64,000 bases of DNA from Trinickia diaoshuihuensis (GCF_003390925.1 NZ_QUBS01000018.1:62001-126000), one strand, 5' to 3'. Counted from the stretch's first letter, positions 36,781 to 45,254 are shown. Numbers and translations: made by a program. Notes: generated from the sequence alone by a model not told the origin.

Positions 36781-37199
36781 CGCTGCCCCAACTTCTCGAA
36801 CACGATCGGGGGAGAGACGAACTGCAACTCGGAAGTCGCGGCGCACACGGCAACCTGAATCGTATAGCCCTTCGTCAGCCGCTGCCCGGACGCGACGTCG
36901 ACGATCGTGTAGCCGATCTTCAACCGGTTCTCGAACTCGAGCAGCTCGGTGCGGACCTCGAGCGTCTGACCGTACACGGCGGGCCGCACATATTTCAAAT
37001 GCGCCTCGACGATCGGCCAGAGATAGCCCGACGCCTGCATCGCGGGATAGTCGTAGTCGAACGTGCGCAGCAGCGCTGCGCGGCCGATCTCGAAGTACTT
37101 CAGATAGTTGCCGTGCCAGCACACGTTCATCGCATCGACGTCGTGAAAGGGCACCTCCACGCGCGCGCAGGCCGTCAGCGGTAAGCGATCGCGGTCCAT
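36777..37199 (-). CDS. Acyl-CoA/ACP thioesterase, 4-hydroxybenzoyl-CoA thioesterase-like (ApeK-like)
   Basis: The 140-residue hotdog protein has the VPFHDVDAMNVCWHGNYLKYFE motif region (about residues 16-37), with the aspartate used by 4HBT-type thioesterases. It may release the finished polyene or proofread misloaded carriers. It starts one base after the ammonia-lyase stop and overlaps the LolA-like gene by four bases, so it is tightly coupled within the operon. Confidence 0.9.
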   Translation of the reverse strand: MDRDRLPLTACARVEVPFHDVDAMNVCWHGNYLKYFEIGRAALLRTFDYDYPAMQASGYLWPIVEAHLKYVRPAVYGQTLEVRTELLEFENRLKIGYTIVDVASGQRLTKGYTIQVAVCAATSELQFVSPPIVFEKLGQR

Positions 37200-38810
37200 T
37201 CAGCGCACCGTCTCGTCGTACGCGCGCGGCGCGCAAGCCGCGACGAGTTGCCCGTCCGCGATGGATTGCGTCAGCGCGCGCAGTTCCCGTTCGAGCGGGC
37301 GGTCCTCGCCGACGAACGGCGAAATCGCGCCCACGCGTTCGACGAACGTCGCCAACGGCGCCGTGAGCGACGTGCGCGGCGTAATCGACAAGCGCAGCCG
37401 CGCGGCCTGCACGGCGGCAAGCGTATGCGCGGCGGCGACCTGCTCGGTCAATTCCAGCACGCGCAGACAGTCGCGCGCCGCGATCGTGCCCATGCTGACC
37501 TTGTCTTGGTTGTGCGCCTCCGTCGAGCGCGAGAACACGCTGGCCGGCATGGTCAGCTTCAGCGCCTCGGCCGTCCAAGCCGACGACGAGATTTGCACCG
37601 CCTTGAAGCCATGGCAGATCGGCGCACGCGCCGAGCTGGCACCCGACAAGTTGCGCGGCAAACCGTTGTTGAACTTGTCGTCGACGATCAAGGCGAACTG
37701 CCGATCCATCAAATCGGCGAGATTGGCGACGGCGGTCTTGAGCGCATCCATCGCGAATGCGATGTGCCCGCCGTAGAAATTGCCGCCGTGCAAGATCCGC
37801 TCGCCGTCCACGTCGATCAGCGGATTGTCGTTCGCGCTGTTCAGTTCGTTTTCGACGTCGCGCCGTACCCAAGACAGCGCGTCTTGCGCCACGCCGATGA
37901 CGTGCGGCGCGCAACGAATCGAGTAGCGATCCTGCAAGCGTTGGCCCGCCGTATCCTCGCGCCCGGCGAGATCGTCGCGAATCCAACCGGCGGCTTGCGC
38001 CTGTCCGGCATGGGGCTTGACCTCGAAGATGGTGGCGTCGAAATGCGCGGCGCGGCCGTCCAGCGCGATGGTGCTGAGCGCCGTCAAGCGCGCGGCGAGC
38101 CGCGTCAGTTGCGCGGCGCGCACGAACGCGAGACAGGCGAGCCCCGTCATGACGGCCGTCCCGTTCATCAACGCGAGGCCCTCTTTCGGCGCGAGTTGCA
38201 ACGGCGCGCGACCGAGCTCGGACCAGACCTCGCTCGCCGCGCGCACCTGTCCGCCGAAGGCAACCTCACGCTCGCCGACGAGCGCGGCGGCGACGTACGA
38301 CAGCGGCGTCAAATCTCCGCTCGCGCCGACCGACCCCTCGGCCGGGATACGCGGCAAGACATCGAAGTTGATCAGGTCGGCAAGCCGCTCGAGCAATACC
38401 ATGCGTACGCCCGAATACCCGTAGGCGAGCGAGTTGAGCCGGGCGGCGACGACGGCGCGCGTCTCGGCGGGCTCCAGCAAGCGTCCCATGCCGCAGCCGT
38501 GATAGCGCGTCAACTGCAACGGCAATGCCTCGACGAGCTCCGGCGGCACGCCGACGACACAGGCGTCGCCGTAGCCGGTGTTGACCCCGTAGACGGTCGC
38601 GCCCGCATCGAGCCGCGCGCGCAGAAACGCCGCGCCGCGTTCGATATGCGCGCGCCACGTGGGATCGCCGTTCAATTCGACGCCGGCGCGCGCGCAGGCA
38701 ACCGCGGACACGTCCTCGATCGTGAGCCTGCGCCCGCCGATCCGCACGGTTTCGCTCGACCCTCGCACACCCGAGGCGCTGCGACGCGCGGTCAAATCAT
38801 CTTCGGCCAT
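37200..38810 (-). CDS. MIO-type aromatic amino acid ammonia-lyase (HAL/TAL/PAL family)
   Basis: The 536-residue lyase has the Ala-Ser-Gly triad (163-165, in GSVGASGDLTPLS) that cyclises to the MIO electrophile. It also has the catalytic tyrosine region VYGVNTGYG (73-81) and NSANDNPLIDV. Histidine utilisation is unlikely since no hutU or hutI is near. The enzyme more likely makes an aryl acrylic acid, such as 4-coumarate or cinnamate, for loading by the adjacent ligase. The substrate-selectivity dipeptide is Tyr103-His104, which differs from the SH of HALs, HL of bacterial TALs and FL of PALs as I remember them, so the amino acid used is open. It overlaps the glycosyltransferase gene by 14 bases. 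Confidence 0.88.
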   Translation of the reverse strand: MAEDDLTARRSASGVRGSSETVRIGGRRLTIEDVSAVACARAGVELNGDPTWRAHIERGAAFLRARLDAGATVYGVNTGYGDACVVGVPPELVEALPLQLTRYHGCGMGRLLEPAETRAVVAARLNSLAYGYSGVRMVLLERLADLINFDVLPRIPAEGSVGASGDLTPLSYVAAALVGEREVAFGGQVRAASEVWSELGRAPLQLAPKEGLALMNGTAVMTGLACLAFVRAAQLTRLAARLTALSTIALDGRAAHFDATIFEVKPHAGQAQAAGWIRDDLAGREDTAGQRLQDRYSIRCAPHVIGVAQDALSWVRRDVENELNSANDNPLIDVDGERILHGGNFYGGHIAFAMDALKTAVANLADLMDRQFALIVDDKFNNGLPRNLSGASSARAPICHGFKAVQISSSAWTAEALKLTMPASVFSRSTEAHNQDKVSMGTIAARDCLRVLELTEQVAAAHTLAAVQAARLRLSITPRTSLTAPLATFVERVGAISPFVGEDRPLERELRALTQSIADGQLVAACAPRAYDETVR

Positions 38811-40515
38811 TGCCTTCTCCACTCGGGCGCGCCCAGAAATCGAAAAAATTGAACCATTGAAACGGTGCCTTCCGGCAGTAGTGTTCGAGACGCTCCGCAT
38901 AGCGGCGAGCGTGTGCCGCGAGGTGCGCCGCCCGCTCGCGCCGGGGCAATTCGATGCGCTCGGCGAACGATTCGAAGTACAGCCGATGGCCGCTCGCTTC
39001 CTTCAAGCAAAAGAACAGGTACACGGGACAGCCGAGCGCATGCGCGAGCACATACGGCCCTTGGGCAAACGGTGCCGGCGCGCCGAGAAACGGCGCTTGC
39101 ACGACGCGGCCCGACTCATGCGCCGGCACGCGATCGCCGACGATGACGAGCAACTCGCCCGCGTCGATCCGCTCTTGCATCAGCATCGCCGTCTCGGGAC
39201 CGAAATCGGCCACCTCGACCATGCGGCTCGCGAAATCGGGATGGGCGCCGGCCAGCACGCTATTGAAGCGGCGCGCGTGCTCCGTATAGACGATCGCCGT
39301 GACCTTCGCGCGCGAGCCGCGGACCGCCAGCGCGCGCGTCATCTCCAGATTGCCGAGATGCGCGCCGATGACGAGCGCGCCCTTGCCGCTCGCGACGAGC
39401 GCGTCGAATGCCGATGGATCGTCGAATTCGATACCTTCATGCTGCAAGCGCCCGGTCCACGCGGCGAGCTTGTCGAGCCCCGCTTCGGCGAAAGCCAACA
39501 TTTGGCGGTAGGCCGAGCGCCAACCGGGCGGCGGCGTCGCGCGCTCGGGCGAACTCTCGCGAAGACGTTCGAAATAACGCCGCGATTGCGCACGGGCCGC
39601 GCGCCCCGTCAGCACGAAATAAGCGACGATGGGATGCAGCCAAAGGCGCGTCACGCGCATACCGAATAGCCGGCAACTGAGCGCGAGCAAGCGCATCCCC
39701 GTGCGGCTGCCGCGCTCGGCGATACGCCACCAGCCGGCCCGGCCGCCGGCATCGGCCTGGCGCTTATCCGAGCGCGGCAACACCTTGCGAGCAAGCAGAA
39801 GCGGCAAACGCGCGAGCATCCCCGCGACGAGACGGACATGGCTGCCGCTGATGCGCACGTTATCGCGCACGACGTCGAAATGCGATAGGCCGCCCGCGGC
39901 ATAAGTCACGCGCGTGGGAATCGTCACGAAGCGCAGTGCGCGCCACGACAGGCGCACGAGAATTTCGATGTCGAAATCCATACGCGTGGGCAGCTTCACC
40001 GTTTCGATCAGCGCGCAGGCGGCATCGAGCGGATACAGACGGAACCCACACATGGAATCGGGGATCGCGAACGACAGCGTCTCGATCCACACCCAGACAT
40101 GGGTCAAATAACGGCCGTACAACCGCGCTTTCGGGACGGTGTCGTCATACACGGGCCGGCCGAGCACGACCGCATCGGGGGCCGCTCGCGCGGCGTCGAG
40201 GAATCGCGGCACATCGGCCGCGTCGTGCTGGCCGTCCGCATCGATTTGCAGCGCATGCGTGAAACCCGCGTCGCGTGCAGCGACGAGCCCCGCCATGACC
40301 GCGGCGCCCTTGCCGCCGTTGCGCGGCAAACGCAACAGCGCGACTTGCGGCGCGAAACGTTCGGCCAGCTCGGCGAGCACCGCTTGCGTGGCCTCGTCGC
40401 TCCCGTCGTCGACGACGAAAATCGGCAAGCCGTACGGCATCAGCCGCGCCAGCGTGCCGCCGATCTCGTCCTTGTGGTTGTAGATCGGAATGACGATCGA
40501 CGCCCGCAGGGTCAT
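38797..40515 (-). CDS. Glycosyltransferase 2 / lysophospholipid acyltransferase fusion (ApeJ-like)
   Basis: The 572-residue protein has an N-terminal GT2 domain (about residues 1-240) with SIVIPIYNHKDEI, VVDDGSDEAT, LQIDADGQHD and an RMDFDIEILVRL acceptor block. A C-terminal acyltransferase domain of the LpxL/HtrB type follows (about 280-560), with GAHLGNLEMTRAL and GDRVPAHESGRVV. This fusion is characteristic of aryl polyene clusters. It probably attaches a sugar and an acyl chain, making the membrane anchor of the pigment. It acts at the inner membrane. It overlaps the ligase gene by four bases. Confidence 0.92.
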   Translation of the reverse strand: MTLRASIVIPIYNHKDEIGGTLARLMPYGLPIFVVDDGSDEATQAVLAELAERFAPQVALLRLPRNGGKGAAVMAGLVAARDAGFTHALQIDADGQHDAADVPRFLDAARAAPDAVVLGRPVYDDTVPKARLYGRYLTHVWVWIETLSFAIPDSMCGFRLYPLDAACALIETVKLPTRMDFDIEILVRLSWRALRFVTIPTRVTYAAGGLSHFDVVRDNVRISGSHVRLVAGMLARLPLLLARKVLPRSDKRQADAGGRAGWWRIAERGSRTGMRLLALSCRLFGMRVTRLWLHPIVAYFVLTGRAARAQSRRYFERLRESSPERATPPPGWRSAYRQMLAFAEAGLDKLAAWTGRLQHEGIEFDDPSAFDALVASGKGALVIGAHLGNLEMTRALAVRGSRAKVTAIVYTEHARRFNSVLAGAHPDFASRMVEVADFGPETAMLMQERIDAGELLVIVGDRVPAHESGRVVQAPFLGAPAPFAQGPYVLAHALGCPVYLFFCLKEASGHRLYFESFAERIELPRRERAAHLAAHARRYAERLEHYCRKAPFQWFNFFDFWARPSGEGNGRR

Positions 40516-42206
40516 GCCGCCCCCTGGTACGCGATCACGCCCGACGCGCTGTCGCGCTGACCCAGACGGAACGCAAAGCGCATCTTGCGACGCGCCTCGT
40601 CATGCGCGAGCGTCAGATGCAAAATCGCACCGGGCGGCACGGGCGCCATGAACTTCAATCGTTCGACGGCCCGCATCGAGCGAACCTCGGGCCAATGTTC
40701 GGCGCCCAAGTGCACGGCCCAATCGATTTGCACGACGCCGGGCAAGATCGGCAGCCCGGGGAAATGCCCCGCGAAGTGCACGAGCGTCTCGGGCACGCGC
40801 AGCTCGTAGTGAAGCACGCCCTCGTGCGCGTATTGCGCGAGCACTTCCATCCCCTGCGGACGCGCATCGAACGCGGCGGCCACCGCGGCGGCCGGCAATT
40901 TGCCGCGCGCATCGAACGGCAGCGCCGCGCAAAAGCGCCAGCGGCGCGGCAGCACGACCGCATCGACATACTCGCCCAAGTGCGCTCGCAGCGCCTTGGC
41001 TAAAGCCACGCGCCCGCTTTCGAGCAGCGCCGCGCCGCCCTCGGGCGTAAGCGCGGCCAATACGCCGAGCCGCTCGCGCGCCACGCCGGGCAACACGATC
41101 GACGCGGCCTGCGATACATAGGGATGACGCGCGAGATGCGCCTCGATCTCGGGCAGCGAGACGCGCTTGCCGTCGAGTTTGACGACGCGATCGAGCCGTC
41201 CCTTCAAGCGGAAGCGGCCGTCTTCATCGAACGAAACGGCATCGTCCGTGCGATGCCAGCCGTCATGGCCGAGATGCGGCGAGCGCACGACGAGGGCGCC
41301 GTCGGCATCGGACTTCAGTTCGGCGCGCGGTACCGCCTGCCAAGCATCGGAGAGATCGCGGCGGCGCCAAGCGATGCCGCCCGTTTCCGTGCTGCCATAA
41401 ATCTCGACGGGTGCCGCGCCGAACCGCGCGGCATAGACGTTCGCCGTCTCCTCGCCGAGCGGGCCGCCCGACGAGAAAAAGACGCACGGGACCGGCGACA
41501 GGTCATCGAAGCCCGGCAAGGCGAGCCAGCGATCCAGATGCGAAGGACTAGAGACCACGGCCGCGCGGCCGACGCGTTCGAGCCGCGCTTGCAATTGCAG
41601 CGGCTCGGCGCAGCTTGCCCGATCGAACGCGCGGCCCGCGGCCAGCGGCCAGAAGACGCGAAAGAGCAGACCGTAGATGTGCCGATGAGGCACGCTGGCG
41701 AGCATCGGTGCCTGGCCGAGCATGGCGCCCCACTGCATCTCGAGCGTGCGCACTTCGGCATCGAACTGCGCGAGGCTTTTGCGCACGGGCTTGGGTGCCC
41801 CGCTGCTGCCCGAGGTGTACAGCGTGAGCGGCGCGTTCGGGTCGATACCGCGGCCGTACATTTGGGCCTCGACGCAGGCATCGACGACCGGCAATTCGGC
41901 TGCGGTCAGCAAGACGTCGTAGCACGGGCCCAGCATCGCCAAATACGCGGGCGTGGACGTCGATGGGACGATCGGCTCCTTACCGCACGCGAGCGCCGCG
42001 AACAAGGCACAGGCAAACTCGAAAGGATCGTCGAGACAGAGCGCGATTCGCTGCCCGGCTTGCAACTCGAGCCAGCTAACGTAGGCCGCCATGCGCCGCT
42101 TGAACGCGCCGAAATCGAGCGTGCGAGCGTCATCGAGGCACAGCGCCGCGCCTTCCTCACGCGGTGCCCACGGTAACGCGTGCAATGCGACGAACGACGC
42201 GTTCAA
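40512..42206 (-). CDS. Acyl-AMP ligase fused to ApeI-like dehydratase (ApeH-ApeI fusion)
   Basis: The first ~450 residues are an adenylate-forming ligase with the P-loop TLYTSGSSGAPKPVRKS, EIYGSTETGGIAWR, GWHRTDDAVSFDEDGRF and the hinge GRLDRVVKLDGKRVSLPEIE. The last ~115 residues are a hotdog dehydratase domain with HFAGHFPGLPILPGVVQIDWAV, the ApeI pattern. In the E. coli cluster, as I recall it, these are separate genes. The start is TTG at 42206: GGGAG lies eight bases upstream and TTG overlaps the upstream stop as TTGA. An ATG at 42242 is possible. The ligase should load an aryl acid onto an acyl carrier protein. Confidence 0.9.
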   Translation of the reverse strand: MNASFVALHALPWAPREEGAALCLDDARTLDFGAFKRRMAAYVSWLELQAGQRIALCLDDPFEFACALFAALACGKEPIVPSTSTPAYLAMLGPCYDVLLTAAELPVVDACVEAQMYGRGIDPNAPLTLYTSGSSGAPKPVRKSLAQFDAEVRTLEMQWGAMLGQAPMLASVPHRHIYGLLFRVFWPLAAGRAFDRASCAEPLQLQARLERVGRAAVVSSPSHLDRWLALPGFDDLSPVPCVFFSSGGPLGEETANVYAARFGAAPVEIYGSTETGGIAWRRRDLSDAWQAVPRAELKSDADGALVVRSPHLGHDGWHRTDDAVSFDEDGRFRLKGRLDRVVKLDGKRVSLPEIEAHLARHPYVSQAASIVLPGVARERLGVLAALTPEGGAALLESGRVALAKALRAHLGEYVDAVVLPRRWRFCAALPFDARGKLPAAAVAAAFDARPQGMEVLAQYAHEGVLHYELRVPETLVHFAGHFPGLPILPGVVQIDWAVHLGAEHWPEVRSMRAVERLKFMAPVPPGAILHLTLAHDEARRKMRFAFRLGQRDSASGVIAYQGAA

Positions 42207-42826
42207 CGCGTTTTCTCCCGCAAAACGAACGCATGACGCCAAGCGATTTCCCCTGCGATCAGCACGCCGATCAATAGATAAGTGATGAGACCGTTATAAA
42301 GCGCCCACAGCGCGCGCGAAGCCCAGAGCGCGCATAACGTCGAGACCGCGCCGTTGATCGCGAAAAACACGCACCACACTTGCGTGACGCGGCGCGTGTA
42401 ACGCACGGCCCGCGCGTCGAGTTCCGGCCGGCGCACGCGTGCGAACTTCTCGACCATCGACGGTCCGCCGCCGACGAGCGTGGCGCCGAACGCGACCAAC
42501 ATCGACGCGTTGACGACGATCGGATAAGCGCGCAGCAACGCTTCGCTGTCGGTCACGGCAATGGCCGCCGACAAGCCGGTCATCGCAAGCGCCGCGGCCC
42601 ACTCTAAACGCGTGAATTTCGCGAGCAGCGCGCCGATGCTGCCGGCGCCGAGCCAACGTTGGAGCCAGAGCAGCGCGAGCAAGGCGACGCCGATGAAACG
42701 CGGCGAGCCGATGCGCAAGAACGCGAGAATCACGACCGGGTAGGCGAGTTTCAACGCCACGCTCGCTGCCGCGCGCAGGCGCGCGCAGGACGCCTGGGGT
42801 GCCGCGCGAGTCGGAGCCGCCTGCAT
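42203..42826 (-). CDS. COG4648-type membrane protein (ApeG-like)
   Basis: The 207-residue protein has about five hydrophobic segments and matches the small membrane protein found beside the acyl carrier proteins in aryl polyene clusters. Its function is unknown; possible roles include scaffolding the synthase at the membrane. It begins four bases after the acyl carrier protein gene ends and its stop overlaps the ligase start as TTGA. A basic, alanine-rich N-terminus (about 25 residues) precedes the first helix. Confidence 0.82.
   Translation of the reverse strand: MQAAPTRAAPQASCARLRAAASVALKLAYPVVILAFLRIGSPRFIGVALLALLWLQRWLGAGSIGALLAKFTRLEWAAALAMTGLSAAIAVTDSEALLRAYPIVVNASMLVAFGATLVGGGPSMVEKFARVRRPELDARAVRYTRRVTQVWCVFFAINGAVSTLCALWASRALWALYNGLITYLLIGVLIAGEIAWRHAFVLREKTR
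42204..42219 (-). promoter_or_regulatory. Ribosome-binding site and coupled TTG start of the ligase gene
   Basis: Minus-strand GGGAG (42219-42215), an 8-base spacer and TTG (42206-42204) sit inside the end of the preceding gene, whose TGA overlaps the TTG. This favours the TTG over the ATG at 42242, which has no clear ribosome site. Confidence 0.7.
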
Positions 42827-42830
42827 CGAA

Positions 42831-43076
42831 TCAGGCCGCCAGCAGCGATTCGACCGCGCCGATCACGTCGCCGACCGTGCGCACCGTCTTGAATTCTTCG
42901 GGTTTGATCCGGCGCCCCGTCATTTCTTGGAGCTTGATCGCGAGATCGACGGCATCGATGCTGTCGAGATCGAGGTCCTCGAACAGGTGGGCGTCGGGCG
43001 TCACGCGCTCCGGCTCGATCGCGAAATTTTCGCTGAAGATGGCGCGAATGCGCTCGAGAATTTCGATATCGGTCAC
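42831..43076 (-). CDS. apeF: Acyl carrier protein (ApeF-like)
   Basis: This 81-residue carrier has the phosphopantetheine serine in DLDLDSIDAVDL (about residue 38) and the acidic helix II typical of ACPs. It carries the growing polyene. It lies three bases after the first carrier gene and four bases before the membrane protein gene. Having two carriers is standard for aryl polyene systems. Confidence 0.94.
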   Translation of the reverse strand: MTDIEILERIRAIFSENFAIEPERVTPDAHLFEDLDLDSIDAVDLAIKLQEMTGRRIKPEEFKTVRTVGDVIGAVESLLAA

Positions 43077-43079
43077 GGT

Positions 43080-43379
43080 TTACTCCCCTTGCGTTGCGGT
43101 GTCGCTATCGGCATGTGCCGTTACTCGCTGGCTTTGCACGAGCGCGGCGAGCGTGTTGATGGATCGGAAATATTCACGCGTGCGCTCGTCGTTCGCGGCG
43201 ATCGTCAACGCATAGTGTTTGCGCAGCACGATGCCGATCTCGAGCGCATCGATCGAGTCGAGGCCAACGCCGTCCGCATCGAACAGCGGCGCGTCGTCGT
43301 CGATGTCCTCCGGACGTAAATCCTCCAGGTCCAGCGCCTCGATCAATAACTGCTTAATTTCTAGTTTTAAAGAATCCAT
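43080..43379 (-). CDS. apeE: Acyl carrier protein (ApeE-like)
   Basis: The 99-residue carrier has its attachment serine in GVGLDSIDALEI (about residue 42). It is longer than the second carrier, with an extra polar C-terminal tail of about 15 residues. In characterised systems ApeE carries the aryl starter or elongating chain. Its start lies inside the end of the acyltransferase gene (26-base overlap), so the two are coupled. Confidence 0.94.
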   Translation of the reverse strand: MDSLKLEIKQLLIEALDLEDLRPEDIDDDAPLFDADGVGLDSIDALEIGIVLRKHYALTIAANDERTREYFRSINTLAALVQSQRVTAHADSDTATQGE

Positions 43380-44160
43380 ACTGAAACAAATGCTCGGTGA
43401 TATGTACTTGAACGGCTTGGGCGACGACGCGCGCGGCGGCCGCGTGAGGCGTATCGGGAGTCGCGAAACGCTCGAGCGCGAGCGGCTCGAGCGCGGCGAT
43501 GCGCATGTGAAACGGCCGCGACGGCACGTGATACCAGCGCATGCGCTTCGTGAACGCGGGCGGATCGCAGTCGATCAGCACGGGCCGGATTTGCACGCCA
43601 GAGCGCAGCGCCATGTGGGCGAAGCCGCGCGAAAATGGATGGAGACGATCGCCGCCAGGGCTGCGCGTGCCTTCGGGGAAAATGATCATCGTATAGCCGG
43701 CGGCAAGCTGGCGCGCACCGGCCTCCACCAGTTCGGACGGATCGGCGTTACTCACGTACTGAGCCGCGCGCACGATGCCCCAAAAGCACGGATTGCTCCA
43801 ATGCACGTTCTTGACGACGCAGCAGGCGCGCGGAATCAGCGCGAGCAGAACCATGACGTCGAGGTACGTCGGGTGGTTCGCGACGATGATCGAGGGGCCG
43901 CGCGCGCCGATCTCCCGGACCCCGCTTGCCTCGATCGTCATGACGCCGATGGCCTGCAACAGCGCCACGAGGGCGCGAAAGAAGTGGTGAATGAGCGAAG
44001 CGATGACGCGCTGGCTCGACGCGCGATGCGGCCACAGCCAGGCGAACGGAAAGAGGACGACCGAAAACGACAGGCCGCAGATACCGAACGCGGTAAATGC
44101 GGCGCCGGTGGCCACGAGGCGCCACATCCGGCCGATACGCGCCATCGCCGACACGCTCAT
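43354..44160 (-). CDS. 1-acyl-glycerol-3-phosphate acyltransferase-like enzyme (ApeD-like)
   Basis: The 268-residue protein has a hydrophobic N-terminal helix (about residues 18-45) and the PlsC-type motifs NHPTYLDVMVLL (block I, HX4D) and FPEGTRSPGG (block III). It should transfer an acyl group to a lipid acceptor at the inner membrane. The start at 44160 overlaps the chain-length factor stop as ATGA; upstream codons in this frame overlap that gene and are not protein-like. Confidence 0.9.
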   Translation of the reverse strand: MSVSAMARIGRMWRLVATGAAFTAFGICGLSFSVVLFPFAWLWPHRASSQRVIASLIHHFFRALVALLQAIGVMTIEASGVREIGARGPSIIVANHPTYLDVMVLLALIPRACCVVKNVHWSNPCFWGIVRAAQYVSNADPSELVEAGARQLAAGYTMIIFPEGTRSPGGDRLHPFSRGFAHMALRSGVQIRPVLIDCDPPAFTKRMRWYHVPSRPFHMRIAALEPLALERFATPDTPHAAAARVVAQAVQVHITEHLFQYGFFKTRN

Positions 44161-44849
44161 TGCAGACCACCCGCATGCAACGACCACTGCCAGCGGCGGC
44201 CAAGTCCTTGCCAAGCCGCGGCCGCGCGCGCGCCCAAGCCGTGCATCAATGCTTCGCCTTGCGTCGCATGCGCCGGTGCCGGCTCCCCAGCAAGCGCCGG
44301 ACCGGCCGTGCATTCGAGTCGATCCGGGGCATCGCGATCGAGCAAGATGGCCAGCGCGCCGGCGGGCATCTCATGGTCGACGGCGCCGTAACGTTGATCG
44401 GCGGGTTCGTCGGCATAGACCATGAGCACGGGCGTGCGGGGATCGGCACGGTATTGCGCATGCGCTTCGAGCAGCGCATAGCCGAGCGTTTCGGCGCCGG
44501 CAGATATGGCCGTCGCGGGCGCGCGGTCGCCACGCGCAATGCCGAAGATGCCCGTCATCGCGTTGAGCACGGACAGGCTGAACGCAGTGGGGGATACAGG
44601 CTGATCGGCGACGATGTCGTCGAGCATGCTCGTCGTGCGGCGCAATTCGCCATGACGCGAAGCGAACACGAGACGCACCGATTCCAGGTCGGCCGCGCAA
44701 TCGTGCGCGACTTTCAACGCCATCTTGGAAAGGGTGCTGAGCCGACGCCGCACGAGCGGGTCGATGAATTTCACCTCGGGAGGAGTTGTCGCACCGGCGG
44801 GCAACGCGGACCACCGGGCAACTGGAATGGTCCAGCGCAAATCGAGCAT
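44157..44849 (-). CDS. apeC: Beta-ketoacyl synthase chain-length factor (ApeC-like)
   Basis: The 230-residue product is a degenerate ketosynthase N-terminal domain: it keeps the fold (FASRHGELRRTTSMLDDI, FSLSVLNAMTGIFGIARG) but has no active-site cysteine. Such proteins pair with an active ketosynthase (ApeO) and help set chain length. It heads the 16-gene leftward operon. The start is uncertain: the ATG at 44849 fits family length, while the frame is open to 44939. An inverted repeat at 44990-45011 lies in the upstream region. Confidence 0.85.
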   Translation of the reverse strand: MLDLRWTIPVARWSALPAGATTPPEVKFIDPLVRRRLSTLSKMALKVAHDCAADLESVRLVFASRHGELRRTTSMLDDIVADQPVSPTAFSLSVLNAMTGIFGIARGDRAPATAISAGAETLGYALLEAHAQYRADPRTPVLMVYADEPADQRYGAVDHEMPAGALAILLDRDAPDRLECTAGPALAGEPAPAHATQGEALMHGLGARAAAAWQGLGRRWQWSLHAGGLQ

Positions 44850-45240
44850 TTCGTTATTCGTCTTCGAATCAAAATCACCGGTCGCCCGATGCAAAGATGC
44901 GAACCACGAAAGCCCCTTCGGCACCCCCGCGCACCACACCCCGAGTTGGTCAATGTTCTTCGTTGTCGTTACCCGGGCATAACCCTACAGTCTTTGCATC
45001 CTAGCAAAGACCTTACAGTTATTTTTCGTTTGAATTTCAGACGTCCCGGAAACCGCCGTGCGTAATGTTACTGAAAATTCCATACCAAAAACAGCGTTGC
45101 GCCTAGACGTAGCATTCTTGCGACGATTGCGACGGACGGGCGTTTCGGCCCCGAGTCACGCAAACCCGCTCGATGCGGACTTCGCCGACAGGCGCTCGCT
45201 CGCTCGCTCGGGCGAATCCCCTCTTCCATCCAGGCTTGCT
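44850..45240. other. Divergent intergenic region, aryl polyene operon / Mn exporter
   Basis: No convincing gene lies here. It is visibly less GC-rich around 44950-45075 than its surroundings and holds the inverted repeat at 44990-45011. A (GCTC)4 microrepeat near 45194 is flanked by TTCGCC/GGCGAA arms (45181-45186 with 45211-45216). The promoter of the riboswitch transcript overlaps the right end. Confidence 0.5.
44990..45011. promoter_or_regulatory. Inverted repeat in the aryl polyene operon promoter region
   Basis: GTCTTTGC and GCAAAGAC flank a six-base spacer, a perfect 8-bp inverted repeat about 140 bases before the chain-length factor start. Short TACAG direct repeats sit on both sides. 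A dimeric repressor or activator could bind here; the factor is unknown. Confidence 0.5.
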
Positions 45241-45251
45241 TGTGCTAGAAT
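45224..45251 (+). promoter_or_regulatory. Predicted promoter of the manganese riboswitch transcript
   Basis: A -10 element TAGAAT (45246-45251) lies 16 bases after a weak -35 element TTCCAT (45224-45229), placing transcription start just before the riboswitch. Confidence 0.5.
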
Positions 45252-45254
45252 CCG

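Noticed and set aside
37200-38810. Histidine utilisation gene hutH
   Set aside because: No hutU, hutI or hutC is nearby; the gene is embedded by overlaps in the aryl polyene operon and has a different selectivity dipeptide.
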